Source: Phoronis pallida (Eukaryota; Phoronida; Phoronidae). From it: a DNA stretch of 11,603 bases. Positions 1-7,801 of this stretch are shown one piece after another (position 1 is the stretch's first letter; each line of letters opens with the position of its first letter). Both the position numbers and the translations under genes were made by a program. The DNA is taken from NCBI GenBank assembly GCA_028565715.1, contig JAOXYC010203685.1, positions 1 to 11,603 of the forward strand. Reading direction: 5' to 3'. The notes beneath the pieces are model-generated. The model searched no databases. It worked only from the letters and a program-made list of their open reading frames with translations, and was not told the origin of the DNA.

Positions 1-160
1 GGTGTCTCAGTTTTGAAAAATATTGCCTGGTGTCCGAGATATAAAGTCTCAAAAATCAAGACTCTCAATTTTTTTGAGATTTCGCCGAAAAAATTGCAGT
101 CTTGATTTTTGTGATCCCATATCTCGCATACCAGGCTAAATTTTACTAAACTGAGACACC
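1..160. mobile_element. Foldback (MITE-like) element with terminal GGTGTCTCAGTTT
   Basis: The first bases GGTGTCTCAGTTT and the last AAACTGAGACACC are perfect inverted repeats. The arms keep matching inward (GCCTGGT/ACCAGGC, GAGATAT/ATATCTC, then the TCAAGACT / AGTCTTGA stretches) nearly to the centre near base 80. No coding capacity. The left end is at the window edge, so it may be longer. Confidence 0.75.
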
Positions 161-460
161 ATTTGCTTGTTCTATGGTATACGAGTATACTCTGAAATTT
201 TCAATGGAAAATCTTGAGCCATTTTTGAGAATCGATGTTCCGAACTAAGATTAAGGGTCATGAACTTCTCTATTATTAAGGTCGGAGGGATGAAGGGTGT
301 CGAGTTTGCTGATCCAAAAGTTTTCTCTTTTTAATCTGTCACGTGTGCACGCCGTACTGAATGATGACGTAAATGAATTGTTTCATTCCTTAAAAAGTCT
401 GTCACAAATCACACTGAAGGCAACTTATTTGGTGCATAGTTGGTATAAACAGGTTATTTT
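161..460. other. Intergenic spacer, nothing recognised
   Basis: AT-rich, no coding signal or clear repeat on either strand. It separates two foldback elements downstream of the cathepsin B 3' end. Confidence 0.6.
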
Positions 461-606
461 GCTCGTATTTTAATATGTGGTGGGTTATTCGACCTCAACT
501 TGAATCGGATGAAGTAATTTAACTTGGCTAAAGCATCGTTAAAATACTTAATCCGATTCAAGTTTCTGTCAATTAACCCACTACATATTAAAGTAAAATA
601 CGAGCA
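461..606. mobile_element. Foldback (MITE-like) element just past the cathepsin B 3' end
   Basis: The left arm begins GCTCGTATTTTAATATGTGG and the right arm ends in its near-complement (CTACATATTAAAG, TAAAATACGAGC). The inner halves also pair: ACTTGAATCGGAT with ATCCGATTCAAGT. Arms of about 65 bp leave a small loop. No open frame. It lies within about 60 bases of the poly(A) signal. Confidence 0.75.
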
Positions 607-649
607 AGTATTAGGTGAGTAACCTAAAAACTGAAATAAAACAAAACAG

Positions 650-933
650 AAGTTTAAATAAAATATTCCTTTATTTCCAAATATTATTTCTTAAACATTC
701 AAAAATTCACAATCACCCAAGTGTTCAAAAAATAACTTTACAAAAAATCACAATTGTAAAGATATTTTGTACAAATTACCTGCATATTTATAAAAAAAAA
801 TGGCATAACATCCACTACACAGGACATCAAAAAATCACTCTTGGTTAGAATTGTCCAAGTATCCATGTTTTAAATGTGTAACTATGGTAACCCAATGACT
901 TGAGTCAACTGTTACCAGTTCCTGTGTGATTCC
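650..933 (-). other. Cathepsin B 3' UTR
   Basis: About 280 AT-rich bases between the stop codon and the expected cleavage site, on the minus strand. There are several T-runs and no open frame of interest. The 3' boundary is estimated from the polyadenylation signal and may be 10-15 bases off. Confidence 0.7.
670..675 (-). terminator. AATAAA polyadenylation signal of cathepsin B
   Basis: Canonical hexamer on the minus strand in the context GGAAATAAAGG, 259 bases after the stop. A T-rich tract follows, ATATTTTATTT, as expected for a downstream element. Confidence 0.75.
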
Positions 934-1007
934 TTATTTAGGAATACCAGCAACAATGCCACTTTCAATACCACAGTGGTCTGAGCCTCTCAGAATCTTG
1001 AAGAAGC
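934..1007 (-). CDS. CTSB: Cathepsin B exon 9: C-terminus (residues 313-335) and stop
   Basis: Coding part of the last exon, acceptor ATTTGCAG, stop TAA at 936-934. It reads [16 protein letters not shown] then IVAGIPK. In human the matching stretch is GIESEVVAG, so the Glu245 position at the base of S2 is Gly328 here. The protein stops right after IPK, without the short C-terminal extension that human cathepsin B loses on maturation. Confidence 0.96.
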
Positions 1008-4000
1008 CTGCAAATATAAGAAAAAAATCTATCATACATGTAGTTTTAAAGCTTCAAACATTTTTGTTTTTTTAACAAAATGTCTGCACATAAACATTAC
1101 AGATATAGTATCCTAATTTAGACGTTTTAAAGTGCCGTCTCAAAAATAAAGGGTCAATTCAAGTTATCATACCTTTATCACCCCAGTCACTGTTCCATGA
1201 GTTAGCTACGAGCCAATAGGGGGTACTGTCTTCTACGCCCCAGCCCAGAATTCTAATGGCGTGTCCTCCCAATTCCTTGCCTGTAGTGTGCTGGTAAACA
1301 CCTGGAAACAAAGAAACAGTGAAGTATGAGAAACAATCGTGGATCAGAATAAATTATTAATAAATGTTTGGCAAATCCAACTCAAAGACAAATTAACAGC
1401 ATGACTTTGGTTCCAGTTTGTTCAATATTGTTTACAAAAAAAAGAAATTCATGTGTTTAAAACAATCACATATTGTATAAGTTAAATCATCAAAAATTTC
1501 CTTGGGTATTTGTTAGAATTTTGTGTAAAATTAAAGCATACCACTCTTGTAGGTGGGGAAGTCAGCATACACAGTGAAAGCGCCCTCTACTGGGCCGTTA
1601 GTCATTATTTCAGTCTGAATCTGTTCTACCGAGCTGCGTACGGAGTATGAACTGGCACCTATAAATAATTAAAATGTTCAGTTTAATGTTATCGAACAGG
1701 CTCAAATGAATTAAATCCAGAAAACAATGCGGATTGCTATTTCCCAGGATGAAAGGTATAAACAATAATCAACAAAATCTTTCCACATATTGCAACAATG
1801 GTGGATTTAGGGGTTTTGTAGGCCGATCACATTTCTTTTATTGCAGATTTCCCTTTTTGCATGGTTCATCGTAACCTCATAAGAAATATTGCGTGTTTAC
1901 TAAATTTTCCGAAAAGTGCCAGTGAAATCCAGACAGCGACTATTGTTCTTGAATTCTAAAGAGCGGCCAACTTCAGTCGTCTTTTATTGACCCAAGATCA
2001 GCTAGATTACTGTACGTCAGTAATAACATTTTGGATATTCTTGTGTTAGCTGGTCAGTGATGACATCTGTTTTGAAAGAGAAATCGTGTAACTCCGGTTT
2101 GCATGAACCGATTTGAGCGATTCAAAAATTGATTTTAGTGATTTTTTTATAATGTTCCCAAATACATATACGTAGTTTAACCAATGAGCTTTATGCCTCA
2201 TTCAGCTCATTGGTTTAACTCAGTGATTTTTTACTATGATGCAGGCTAATTATATTCATCAAAGGACTCATACACAACATTTCTAGTTGATTTGAATTTT
2301 GACCCTAGATCTTCACCAACGAGGAGACAGTATCTTTAAAAAAAATGTTTTTTACCATAGTGTCTGTCCTCTTTGTATGACACATTGTATCCAGCTTCAC
2401 ATTTTTTTTCACATCGTGGTGTGGGTGCTAGTTTCTCAGAACATGGCTTCTTGCTACCGTTGATGTGATGCTCGCACGACTCAATAGTGTATGGTCTGCA
2501 CCCCTGTCAACATATCACATGAGTTCAAGTTTGTCCATTTAGAATTTAATCAACAAAACCACAATTTTGTTTCTTTTGAAATGATGAAATTGCTAAGAAC
2601 AAGTAAATTTTTAAGTACATAGCAATTGTCCAAATCAACTGAAATTAATAAACATCTGAGCTATTCAATTTAAAAATGCAGGTTATCCTTCCGTGTGAGT
2701 AAATATAACCAACAAAATATGTAAAACTCAAATATTTCTTCAATGCTTTCAATTGTAATTACTATTCTAAAGCAATGGAACTAAAACACTAAAATCTATG
2801 GCAAAAAAACACAAAGTAAAGAAGCTGATTCTATTAAGCAGAAAATAAGGAAAATATACATTTATTTCTAAAAGAGGTGTTCAAAATGTACTTCAAGCTG
2901 CTTTTTTATAACAATGAGCATTATAATTATATCTTTGTTTAAATATAAGTTTTTTTCCAGTCTCAACTTTTGGTTTTACTGTTTGAAAACATTTTCTTGC
3001 GAATTTATGTTTATTAGATAGTGGAACCATCCCCTGAAGTCTCTAAGTCTGTGATACATTTATTTACTTGAGAATTAAAAACATACAAAATAAAATAAAT
3101 TATTCAATTTATTTTCTGCAGTGGAAGGACTGAACAACTGAATATCGCATGATGTTAAGGTACCTGTTTTGAATTGTATTGACCCCCTGTGACGAGTCCA
3201 TGTTTCTTCCAATACTGCCATGCGGCAAGAGGGTAACCACCAGAACAACTAAAACATGCAAACATCACACTAGTCTAAACAGAAGCGATTAGTATAGAAA
3301 AGAAAGTTTAGTACATGAAAATAGACATGGAGCCTGATTTGATAGCTTAGCAATAAAATAAGTGGCGAAGGATATACAATTTGGTACAGTACGTACACAT
3401 AAGAATTTGTTGAGTACCAATAATAACAAATGCAATTGCTTTTCAAATCGGGCTCAAGCAGAGAAAACACGTGACCAGCTCTGACAAAAATATTTTAATG
3501 AAACTGTCTCTGCGTTGGTCCAAATCCTGCGTCACAACGCAAATCAACTAGAAGTTTTGTGTACGAGTCCTTGAATATAACTCACTTGCATCTGAGTAAA
3601 AAATTCAAAAAAATCTATAAAGGGGTGATTTGAGAGCTTTGAGTCCCATAAAAAACCTAGTCTTAAGACCAGGTTTTGACTTTTTATCGGATACAAAGCT
3701 CCCAAATCACTCTTTAAGATTTTTTGAAATTTTTATTCCAATGCAAGAAAGTTATGTTCAACAAAGGATTCCTACACAAAATCGCTAGTTGATTTGCATT
3801 TTAATGCCAGATTTGGACCAACGCAGTAACTTTAAGAGTAGACAACTAATAATCATTTAAAGATACCCACTTTGTCAGAGCTGTTCACATTTGAAAAATA
3901 TCTAAAACATCACAACACACAACATTGTTAGTAACAGCACCATTCCTATGCCATTCCTGATATCGCCATGGTTACCTGTTTACTATCATACTGTCCACCA

Positions 4001-7000
4001 CTGACTATACCATCGCTAACCCAGTATGCAAAGGCTGCCTCGGGATAACCCCCATTACAACTGAAATGATGCCATTCATCACCTTGCTCAGTTCAATAAA
4101 TAATAATCACATGAACATTAAGGAATGCCTAAAATACATGCAACTGGAGGACTGTGGATAAAAATGTTGAAGAAATTTGTTGAAACCCTTGGAACATTGC
4201 AGTCAATAAACACCTAGTCTCCTTCAAGTAAATCTAGGAACCAGTCTGATATTTGTTCCTAGAGCAAATGAATTTTATTCTAGCAATTAAATTTTCAATA
4301 ATTTTGGTCAGGCCTAGAATTCTCAAGCAATTGGTGGAGGTTTGAATCTCCCCAGCACCAGGTTTACAAGAGTAAAGTCATTAACACCTTTCTGCACATT
4401 GTGCAAGAATAATCATTTAGGAATCCTTCACATTATTAATTCATAGAAATAGAGAGAGGAAAACATTCTCTCGGATCTGCAAGGGCCAGTGCCAGGATTT
4501 TCAACCACTGGACTTTGATTTGAAACTCTTAAGCTTCAGAACACTTCCAAGCTATACCATACACGCCAAGGGGGCAAGTCCTAAAACCGGGAGATTTAAC
4601 ATTTTTGTATTTCGGCAGCCAGGAGTTCCATTGTTTTTAATGCAGGGGATCCAAAATCTGCCCGGGAAGTAGGCTCTAAAACCGGGAGACTCCCGGCGAA
4701 AACGGGAGACTTGGCAGCTCAGCTATACCCAACATCAGAAAATGATATTACTTAACTTCGAATAGAATCAAGTAAAGTTTTGAAGTATTCAATTCTGCAC
4801 CTGGTCAAAATACATCTAGAGGGCATGAAGATAAAAGAGCTTAATAACATAACAATGAGCCTAAATCAACCAAATTGACGTAAGCAAGAGCAGGTGATAA
4901 AATCATCCTCAGCAAACATGTTTACCAGCTTTTAAACAAGGGGGCGGTAGAATGCTGTCCAGAAGTGTGAGAGACTGCTGGACGTAAGACAGTGGGAAGC
5001 ATCTGCCTGAGGTCTAAAACCACAGTTGCAATGCATATCCTAGCTACTGTCCCTCATGGCACACTTTGCATTGTTGATAACATCTGGAGTTCGCAGGTGG
5101 GGGCTGATCACCTCTGCTGGGACACCTCCCAACTCAACCCAGTTCCAGTATTAAATTGGTCCCGAAAACTGGTGGGAGGTATACTGCTGATGATGCTTAC
5201 TATCTGATGAGGCAGGCAAAGTGTGGCAGCGCTACGGCGTTTTCTATATCTATATACTGGCAAACATGAACAGCCTAATGGAAACACTGGCAACTAGGTG
5301 AACCTGTCATTAACGGAATAGCACAAAAACAACTGGTGCCATCTGCGTTAACAGAAAGAAACAAAATAACCAGGAAACACAAGAAACATGCATGGGTTAT
5401 CAATAAAGGGTGATTAAAGAACAAAACTACAAAACAACAACCAGAAATGCATTTGGTACCTGTTGACTGTTATACTGGCCACCAGACACAATGCCTGGAG
5501 TCTCCCAATACCACCATGCCATGGAGGGGTACCCTCCACCACAGCTGAAATCAGGTCAAGGGTCAACGCAATCAGGTCAAAGGTCATTCCAACTATAGCC
5601 AAGGCCAAGGACCACGATTGCATTGTTTACCTATTCACTCCTAGATATGATACCTATGACAATTGCCCATTGTGACTTGTAGATAAGACAACAGTTAGTT
5701 ATGTAAATTTGATGCCTAAATTCACTATCAGTACTTTTAAGGTTTAAATTTAATTAAACCTTTTAGTAATCACATGTATCAGAATAATTTTAATAAAACT
5801 GATAAACCGGGACTTAGCACTACAAAATTATCAGAATTTGAATCAGTTTGATTGTGCCTGAATTGAATGTTTACCTTTCTCTGAATACCCCTACTGCCTC
5901 CAATCCACCAATAAACAGGTCAGCCATTTCTTCACATCATCACTAAGTCATTGAAGATATTAGAGATTGACTGTTACTTAATTGCATAAAAGAAATGTGG
6001 ATGAAACGCCATAATTCAAAAGTTGATGATTTTGAAATGCTAAGTCGATGAGAGAGCCTTTATTATTCCAATGATCATAGAACATACCCCATTCCGCAAG
6101 TGAACTCGCAGCATGACAGTAAATCTTCAGCTGAGATATGAGCATTCACCTTGCCTTCTGAGTGGATGCATGTACGGTCAGACATGGCTTCAACGGCACC
6201 AAACGCCTGAAACAAAACAGGAAATCCAATAAGCTACTATCATATGAAATAACCACTCTGTTCAATGTGGTTTTATTCAAAAGTACTGATCAAGTAACCA
6301 TGAAGCAAAACATTATACCGTAGCAAGTCACATGCCTTTTATTCAATTAACAAAGTTGAGAAAGGGTGGTGGAGTGATTGCTATACCTCTAGGCAAATTG
6401 CAATCTATTGCATTCGACTATGTACATAAGGTGAGTGGTTGGATGAAAAAACAGAAGGTTAATAAATGGTCATGGTTACCAAATTACCAAACACTTACCC
6501 AGCATGAACCACATGAGCCTTGATCTCGGACTTCTCCGATTGTTGGACAGTTGGGCCACTTTGTTCGGGCGTCAAAAGTGTCGGGGACATCTGTGATGGG
6601 GTGTAGCTCACGTTGGGGCAGCTTGAAGCCTGAAGGATCTTTCCTCACACCACACATGTTCTGTATGACAGCCAGGGGAACTCCTTCAAACCTTTTGTTG
6701 TGTCCAGCCTGAAATATCAAACAGTATTTTTGAATAATAATCAAAGCACAGAAAGCATTGGATCACTATACAATTAAAAAAAGAATTTTGAACACACATG
6801 TTGTAATTTTGTACACAAACAAGATCAATTTTCTAAAAACTATGTCGTTAAACTTAAAGATACTGTCTCCTCGTTGGTGAGGACCTGGGGTCAAAATTCA
6901 AATCAAATAAAAATTTTGGGTATGAGTCCTTTGATGAATATAATTAACTTGCATCTGAGTAAAAAAAAAATTTTTAAAAATTGTAAGGGATGATTTGAGA

Positions 7001-7793
7001 GCTTTTTATCCTAAAAATGTCTAACCCTGTCTAAGACAGGGTTAGATTTGGATACAAAAAGCACCTTTACAGATTTTTTTGAATTTTTCTACCAAGATGC
7101 AAGTAAGTTATGTTCATCAAAGGACTGATACACAAAATTTCTAGTTGATTTGAATTTTGATGCCAGATCAGGACCAACAAGAAGTATCTTCAGTCAAATG
7201 GTATTGAGAAATCTGTGAAAGATCTACGTGATGTGATATACATGTGTTGCTCCGCTAAGTGGGTAGTATTTAAACTGTGAAACATGAGGGTCACAAACAT
7301 CCATGGAAATGTTACGTGGTACTTAAAGATTGAAATTTAAAAAAAAAAATTATTTTAACTGTTGATGCTCAGATGTCCTTGTAAATACATTTTTAACTTC
7401 ACATTTTTTTAGTTTTTGTGCAATCATTCCTTTTTAACTTCATTTTTACATAACTATGTTTTAATCTGCATGTTTTAATTAATATTTCACTATTTTTGTT
7501 AAGTGCCTAGAAATGTAATTACTCTGCACTGTAATCATAATAAATTATTAAATCATTATAATTATTGTTAGTCTGACATTCAGCTTGTCAATGCTCTCCA
7601 GCTAACAATTTCTGAGGGTTTGGTGGTCAGCAACAAGTTTCTTAATATCTTTACTATTTTGCTTTACCTGCCATGTTGTCTTGATGCTGTTAACAAAGTC
7701 TACCATATCATCAGACAGTGGTAGAGGATCATACTGTTGGAAATGTGCAGCAGTGGCTACAGCCACAAGACATGCAAATACTAACACCTTCAT
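934..7793 (-). CDS. CTSB: Cathepsin B preproenzyme, complete multi-exon gene with three alternative exon 5 copies
   Basis: Lysosomal papain-family cysteine endopeptidase and dipeptidyl carboxypeptidase. Minus-strand coding exons: 7793-7668, 6708-6499, 6206-6088, one of 5544-5460 / 4060-3976 / 3248-3164, 2503-2356, 1658-1542, 1301-1173, 1007-934. All introns are GT-AG and phases match, giving 335 residues (human 339). Residues 1-16 form a hydrophobic signal peptide, about 17-82 the propeptide, and the mature enzyme starts near Val83. Visible: Gln105 and catalytic Cys111 in DQGSCGSCW, His282 in [10 protein letters not shown], Asn302 in [10 protein letters not shown], the occluding loop Cys190-Cys201 with His192-His193, and Asp104 matching human Asp22. 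Sequons at Asn195 and Asn220. The human Glu245 position is Gly328. Symbol is by family; orthology was not tested. Confidence 0.96.
1173..1301 (-). CDS. CTSB: Cathepsin B exon 8: catalytic His and Asn (residues 270-311)
   Basis: 129 nt, acceptor TTTCCAG, donor AAAG|GTATGA. It contains [20 protein letters not shown] with catalytic His282, then [16 protein letters not shown] with Asn302 and the Trp-rich wall beside it. These are the two remaining members of the papain-type triad and are intact, so the encoded enzyme should be active. Confidence 0.96.
1542..1658 (-). CDS. CTSB: Cathepsin B exon 7: R-domain entry (residues 231-268)
   Basis: 117 nt, acceptor ATTTATAG, donor AGTG|GTATGC, with split glycine codons at both ends. 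It reads [26 protein letters not shown] and DFPTYKSG, the usual cathepsin B R-domain start. Ala256 in VEGAF is the equivalent of human S2 residue Ala173. Confidence 0.95.
1659..2355 (-). other. Intron 6, with a hairpin and half a repeat copy
   Basis: A perfect 16-bp inverted repeat, GTTTAACCAATGAGCT, lies at 2175-2190 with its complement at 2204-2219 and a 13-base loop. The segment 2222-2340 matches the right arm of the foldback family at 6854-7190 and ends GAGGAGACAGTATCTTTAAA, 15 bases from the exon 6 donor. No other coding signal is seen in the intron. Confidence 0.6.
2222..2340 (+). repeat. Right-arm fragment of the AAAGATACTGTCTCC foldback family
   Basis: Shares TTCATCAAAGGACT, TTTCTAGTTGATTTGAATTTTG and CACCAACGAGGAGACAGTATC (in pieces) with the copies at 6854-7190 and 10830-11122. 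The matching left arm is not recognisable upstream, so it is truncated or has been replaced by the hairpin at 2175-2219. Confidence 0.65.
2356..2503 (-). CDS. CTSB: Cathepsin B exon 6: occluding loop (residues 181-229)
   Basis: 148 nt, acceptor TTGACAG, donor TATG|GTAAAA. It reads [13 protein letters not shown], then INGSKKPC, then the [10 protein letters not shown] region. The loop Cys190-Cys201 has the same 11-residue spacing as human Cys108-Cys119. His192-His193 match human His110-His111, which bind the substrate C-terminal carboxylate and give cathepsin B its dipeptidyl carboxypeptidase activity. Sequons NGS (Asn195) and NVS (Asn220) are present. Lys198 stands where human has Arg116. Confidence 0.96.
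2504..3163 (-). other. Intron between exon 5c and exon 6
   Basis: AT-rich, 660 bases. I searched both strands for a further exon 5 copy (a GGTTAYCC-like core with ACAG|GT downstream) and found none. No mobile element recognised. Confidence 0.6.
3164..3248 (-). CDS. CTSB: Cathepsin B alternative exon 5c (residues 153-180, isoform C)
   Basis: 85 nt, acceptor GTTTTAG|T (TAG, not CAG), donor AAACAG|GTACC, same phases as its sisters. It starts [13 protein letters not shown], then a basic KKH where 5a has ETP and 5b has VSD, and ends [12 protein letters not shown]. It matches 5a and 5b at 18 of 28 residues each. Joining it after 5a or 5b shifts the frame and meets a TGA early in exon 6. It is the last copy before exon 6. 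Confidence 0.93.
3249..3975 (-). other. Intron between alternative exons 5b and 5c
   Basis: Occupied mostly by nested inverted repeats. A 12-of-13 match pairs 3330-3342 with 3443-3455. An outer repeat, GTGACCAGCTCTGACAAA-like, at 3471-3487 pairs with 3871-3888, and it encloses a full foldback copy at 3501-3834. No further exon copy is seen. Confidence 0.6.
3501..3834. mobile_element. Foldback (MITE-like) element, copy of the AAAGATACTGTCTCC family
   Basis: The left end AAACTGTCTCTGCGTTGGTCC pairs with the right end (GGACCAACGCAGTAACTTT, complement). Inner arms AAATCAACTAG / CTAGTTGATTT, TGCATCTGAG-like / ATGCAAG, and a centre around CCTAGTCTTAAGACCAGG. It resembles the copies at 6854-7190 and 10830-11122. 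No coding capacity. Confidence 0.7.
3976..4060 (-). CDS. CTSB: Cathepsin B alternative exon 5b (residues 153-180, isoform B)
   Basis: 85 nt, acceptor CATTTCAG|T, donor AAACAG|GTAACC, with the same phases as 5a and 5c. It starts [13 protein letters not shown], then VSD, and ends [12 protein letters not shown]. It is the copy nearest the usual cathepsin B sequence, keeping CNGGYP with Asn72 and the acidic residue after Pro76, so it may be the ancestral form (inference). The polypyrimidine tract is weak, as often seen in regulated exons. If spliced after 5a, the joined frame reads CAG TTG TAA, an immediate stop. Confidence 0.93.
4061..5459 (-). other. Intron between alternative exons 5a and 5b
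   Basis: 1399 bases. It holds a tRNA-like B-box (GGTTTGAATCTCC at 4339-4351), a short repeat with CTAAAACCGGGAGA cores (about 4563-4716), and a segment of higher GC at about 4930-5290 with no family I recognise. Short open frames in it on both strands do not resemble any protein I know. No fourth intact exon 5 copy was found. Confidence 0.55.
4563..4716. repeat. Short GC-rich dispersed-repeat remnant with CCGGGAGA cores
   Basis: CTAAAACCGGGAGA occurs near 4581 and again near 4675, the second running into ACTCCCGGCGAAAACGGGAG and then ACTTGGCAG, which complements the CCAAG at the left side. The GC content jumps against the AT-rich intron. It looks like an old non-coding transposon remnant; the class is unknown. 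Confidence 0.4.
5460..5544 (-). CDS. CTSB: Cathepsin B alternative exon 5a (residues 153-180, isoform A)
   Basis: 85 nt, acceptor GATTTCAG|C, donor CAACAG|GTACC, entering in phase 2 and leaving in phase 0. It encodes the human Cys71-Val98 equivalent, starting [13 protein letters not shown], then ETP, and ending [12 protein letters not shown]. It matches 5b at 18 of 28 residues and 5c at 18 of 28. Distinctive are Gly in place of Asn72, Ser-Met after GGYP, and Trp at position 81. It is the copy closest to exon 4. A tandem pair of DR1-like motifs lies just upstream of its acceptor. Confidence 0.93.
5545..6087 (-). other. Intron between exon 4 and exon 5a
   Basis: Contains the DR1-like pair at 5553-5586 and a possible decayed exon 5 copy at 5875-5918. 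Otherwise AT-rich with no recognisable repeat. Confidence 0.55.
5553..5586 (+). promoter_or_regulatory. Two DR1-type nuclear receptor motifs beside the exon 5a acceptor
   Basis: AGGTCA-A-GGGTCA at 5553-5565 and AGGTCA-A-AGGTCA at 5574-5586; the second is a perfect DR1. They lie within a 21-bp tandem duplication (AATCAGGTCAA at 5549 and again at 5570). On the gene strand the same bases give repeated TTGACCTGATT, which could supply duplicate branch points for exon 5a. DR1 is the site class used by HNF4, RXR and COUP-TF. Whether it acts as DNA enhancer, RNA element or neither is unknown. Confidence 0.45.
6088..6206 (-). CDS. CTSB: Cathepsin B exon 4: helix after the active-site Cys, to Cys-rich turn (residues 113-151)
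   Basis: 119 nt, acceptor TTGTTTCAG, donor ATGGG|GTATGTTC. It begins [15 protein letters not shown] and ends [11 protein letters not shown] plus two bases (GG) of a split glycine codon, so it leaves in phase 2. All three exon 5 copies begin with T or C, each completing GGT or GGC (Gly152). The three Cys match human Cys62, Cys63 and Cys67. Confidence 0.96.
6499..6708 (-). CDS. CTSB: Cathepsin B exon 3: propeptide to catalytic cysteine (residues 43-112)
   Basis: 210 nt, acceptor ATTTCAG, donor TGG|GTAAGTG, phase 0 at both ends. It starts AGHNKRFEG, carries the propeptide Cys in NMCGV, the processing region before VPDTFDAR (mature start near Val83), the [10 protein letters not shown] stretch with oxyanion Gln105 and Asp104, and ends on GSCGSCW with nucleophile Cys111. 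Match to the cathepsin B subfamily is close throughout. Cys96 and Cys108 are the expected disulfide partners. Confidence 0.97.
6709..7667 (-). other. Intron between exon 2 and exon 3
   Basis: 959 bases, about a third filled by the foldback element at 6854-7190. The rest is AT-rich with long T and A runs (7330-7560) and no coding signal. Confidence 0.6.
6854..7190. mobile_element. Foldback (MITE-like) element, most complete copy of its family
   Basis: Begins TTAAAGATACTGTCTCC and ends with the near-complement GAAGTATCTT. The arms pair through TTGGTGAGGACC / GGACCAACAAG, CAAAATTCAAATCAA / TTGATTTGAATTTTG and CTTGCATCT / AGATGCAAG to a central perfect hairpin, CTAACCCTGTCT-AAGACAGGGTTAG (7021-7045). 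About 337 bp, no open frame. Confidence 0.75.
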
Positions 7794-7801
7794 TCTGGGC
7801 T
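7668..7801 (-). CDS. CTSB: Cathepsin B exon 2: signal peptide and start of propeptide (residues 1-42)
   Basis: The exon starts at 7801 after acceptor TTTACAG, with TTCTAAC as a likely branch point. The ATG is at 7793, and translation reads [16 protein letters not shown] then a propeptide ending KTTWQ. I chose this Met because an upstream in-frame Met at 7820 lies inside the intron and only this one leads straight into a hydrophobic signal. The donor is CAG|GTAAAG, phase 0. Human cathepsin B has NTTWQAGHN across the same junction, which fixes the splice exactly. Confidence 0.95.

Noticed and set aside
615-848. 77-codon plus-strand frame near the 3' end
   Set aside because: It is low-complexity Lys/Ile-rich translation of the antisense 3' UTR and the poly(A) region.
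4992-5293. Open frames in the GC-richer segment of the 5a-5b intron
   Set aside because: No family match, no splice fit with cathepsin B phases, and both strands are equally open. It is probably an old repeat.
3164-5544. Three exon 5 copies as an assembly artefact
   Set aside because: The copies differ at many positions (18 of 28 residues shared) and their introns are unrelated, so they are true diverged duplicates.
5414-5675. Open frames on both strands around 5414-5675
   Set aside because: They are other-frame or antisense shadows of exon 5a (5460-5544) and flanking intron.
5878-5934. Minus-strand frame starting ATGGCTGACCTG as a separate small exon
   Set aside because: It is only about 18 codons, has no matching acceptor, and is better explained as intron or as the decayed exon 5 copy.
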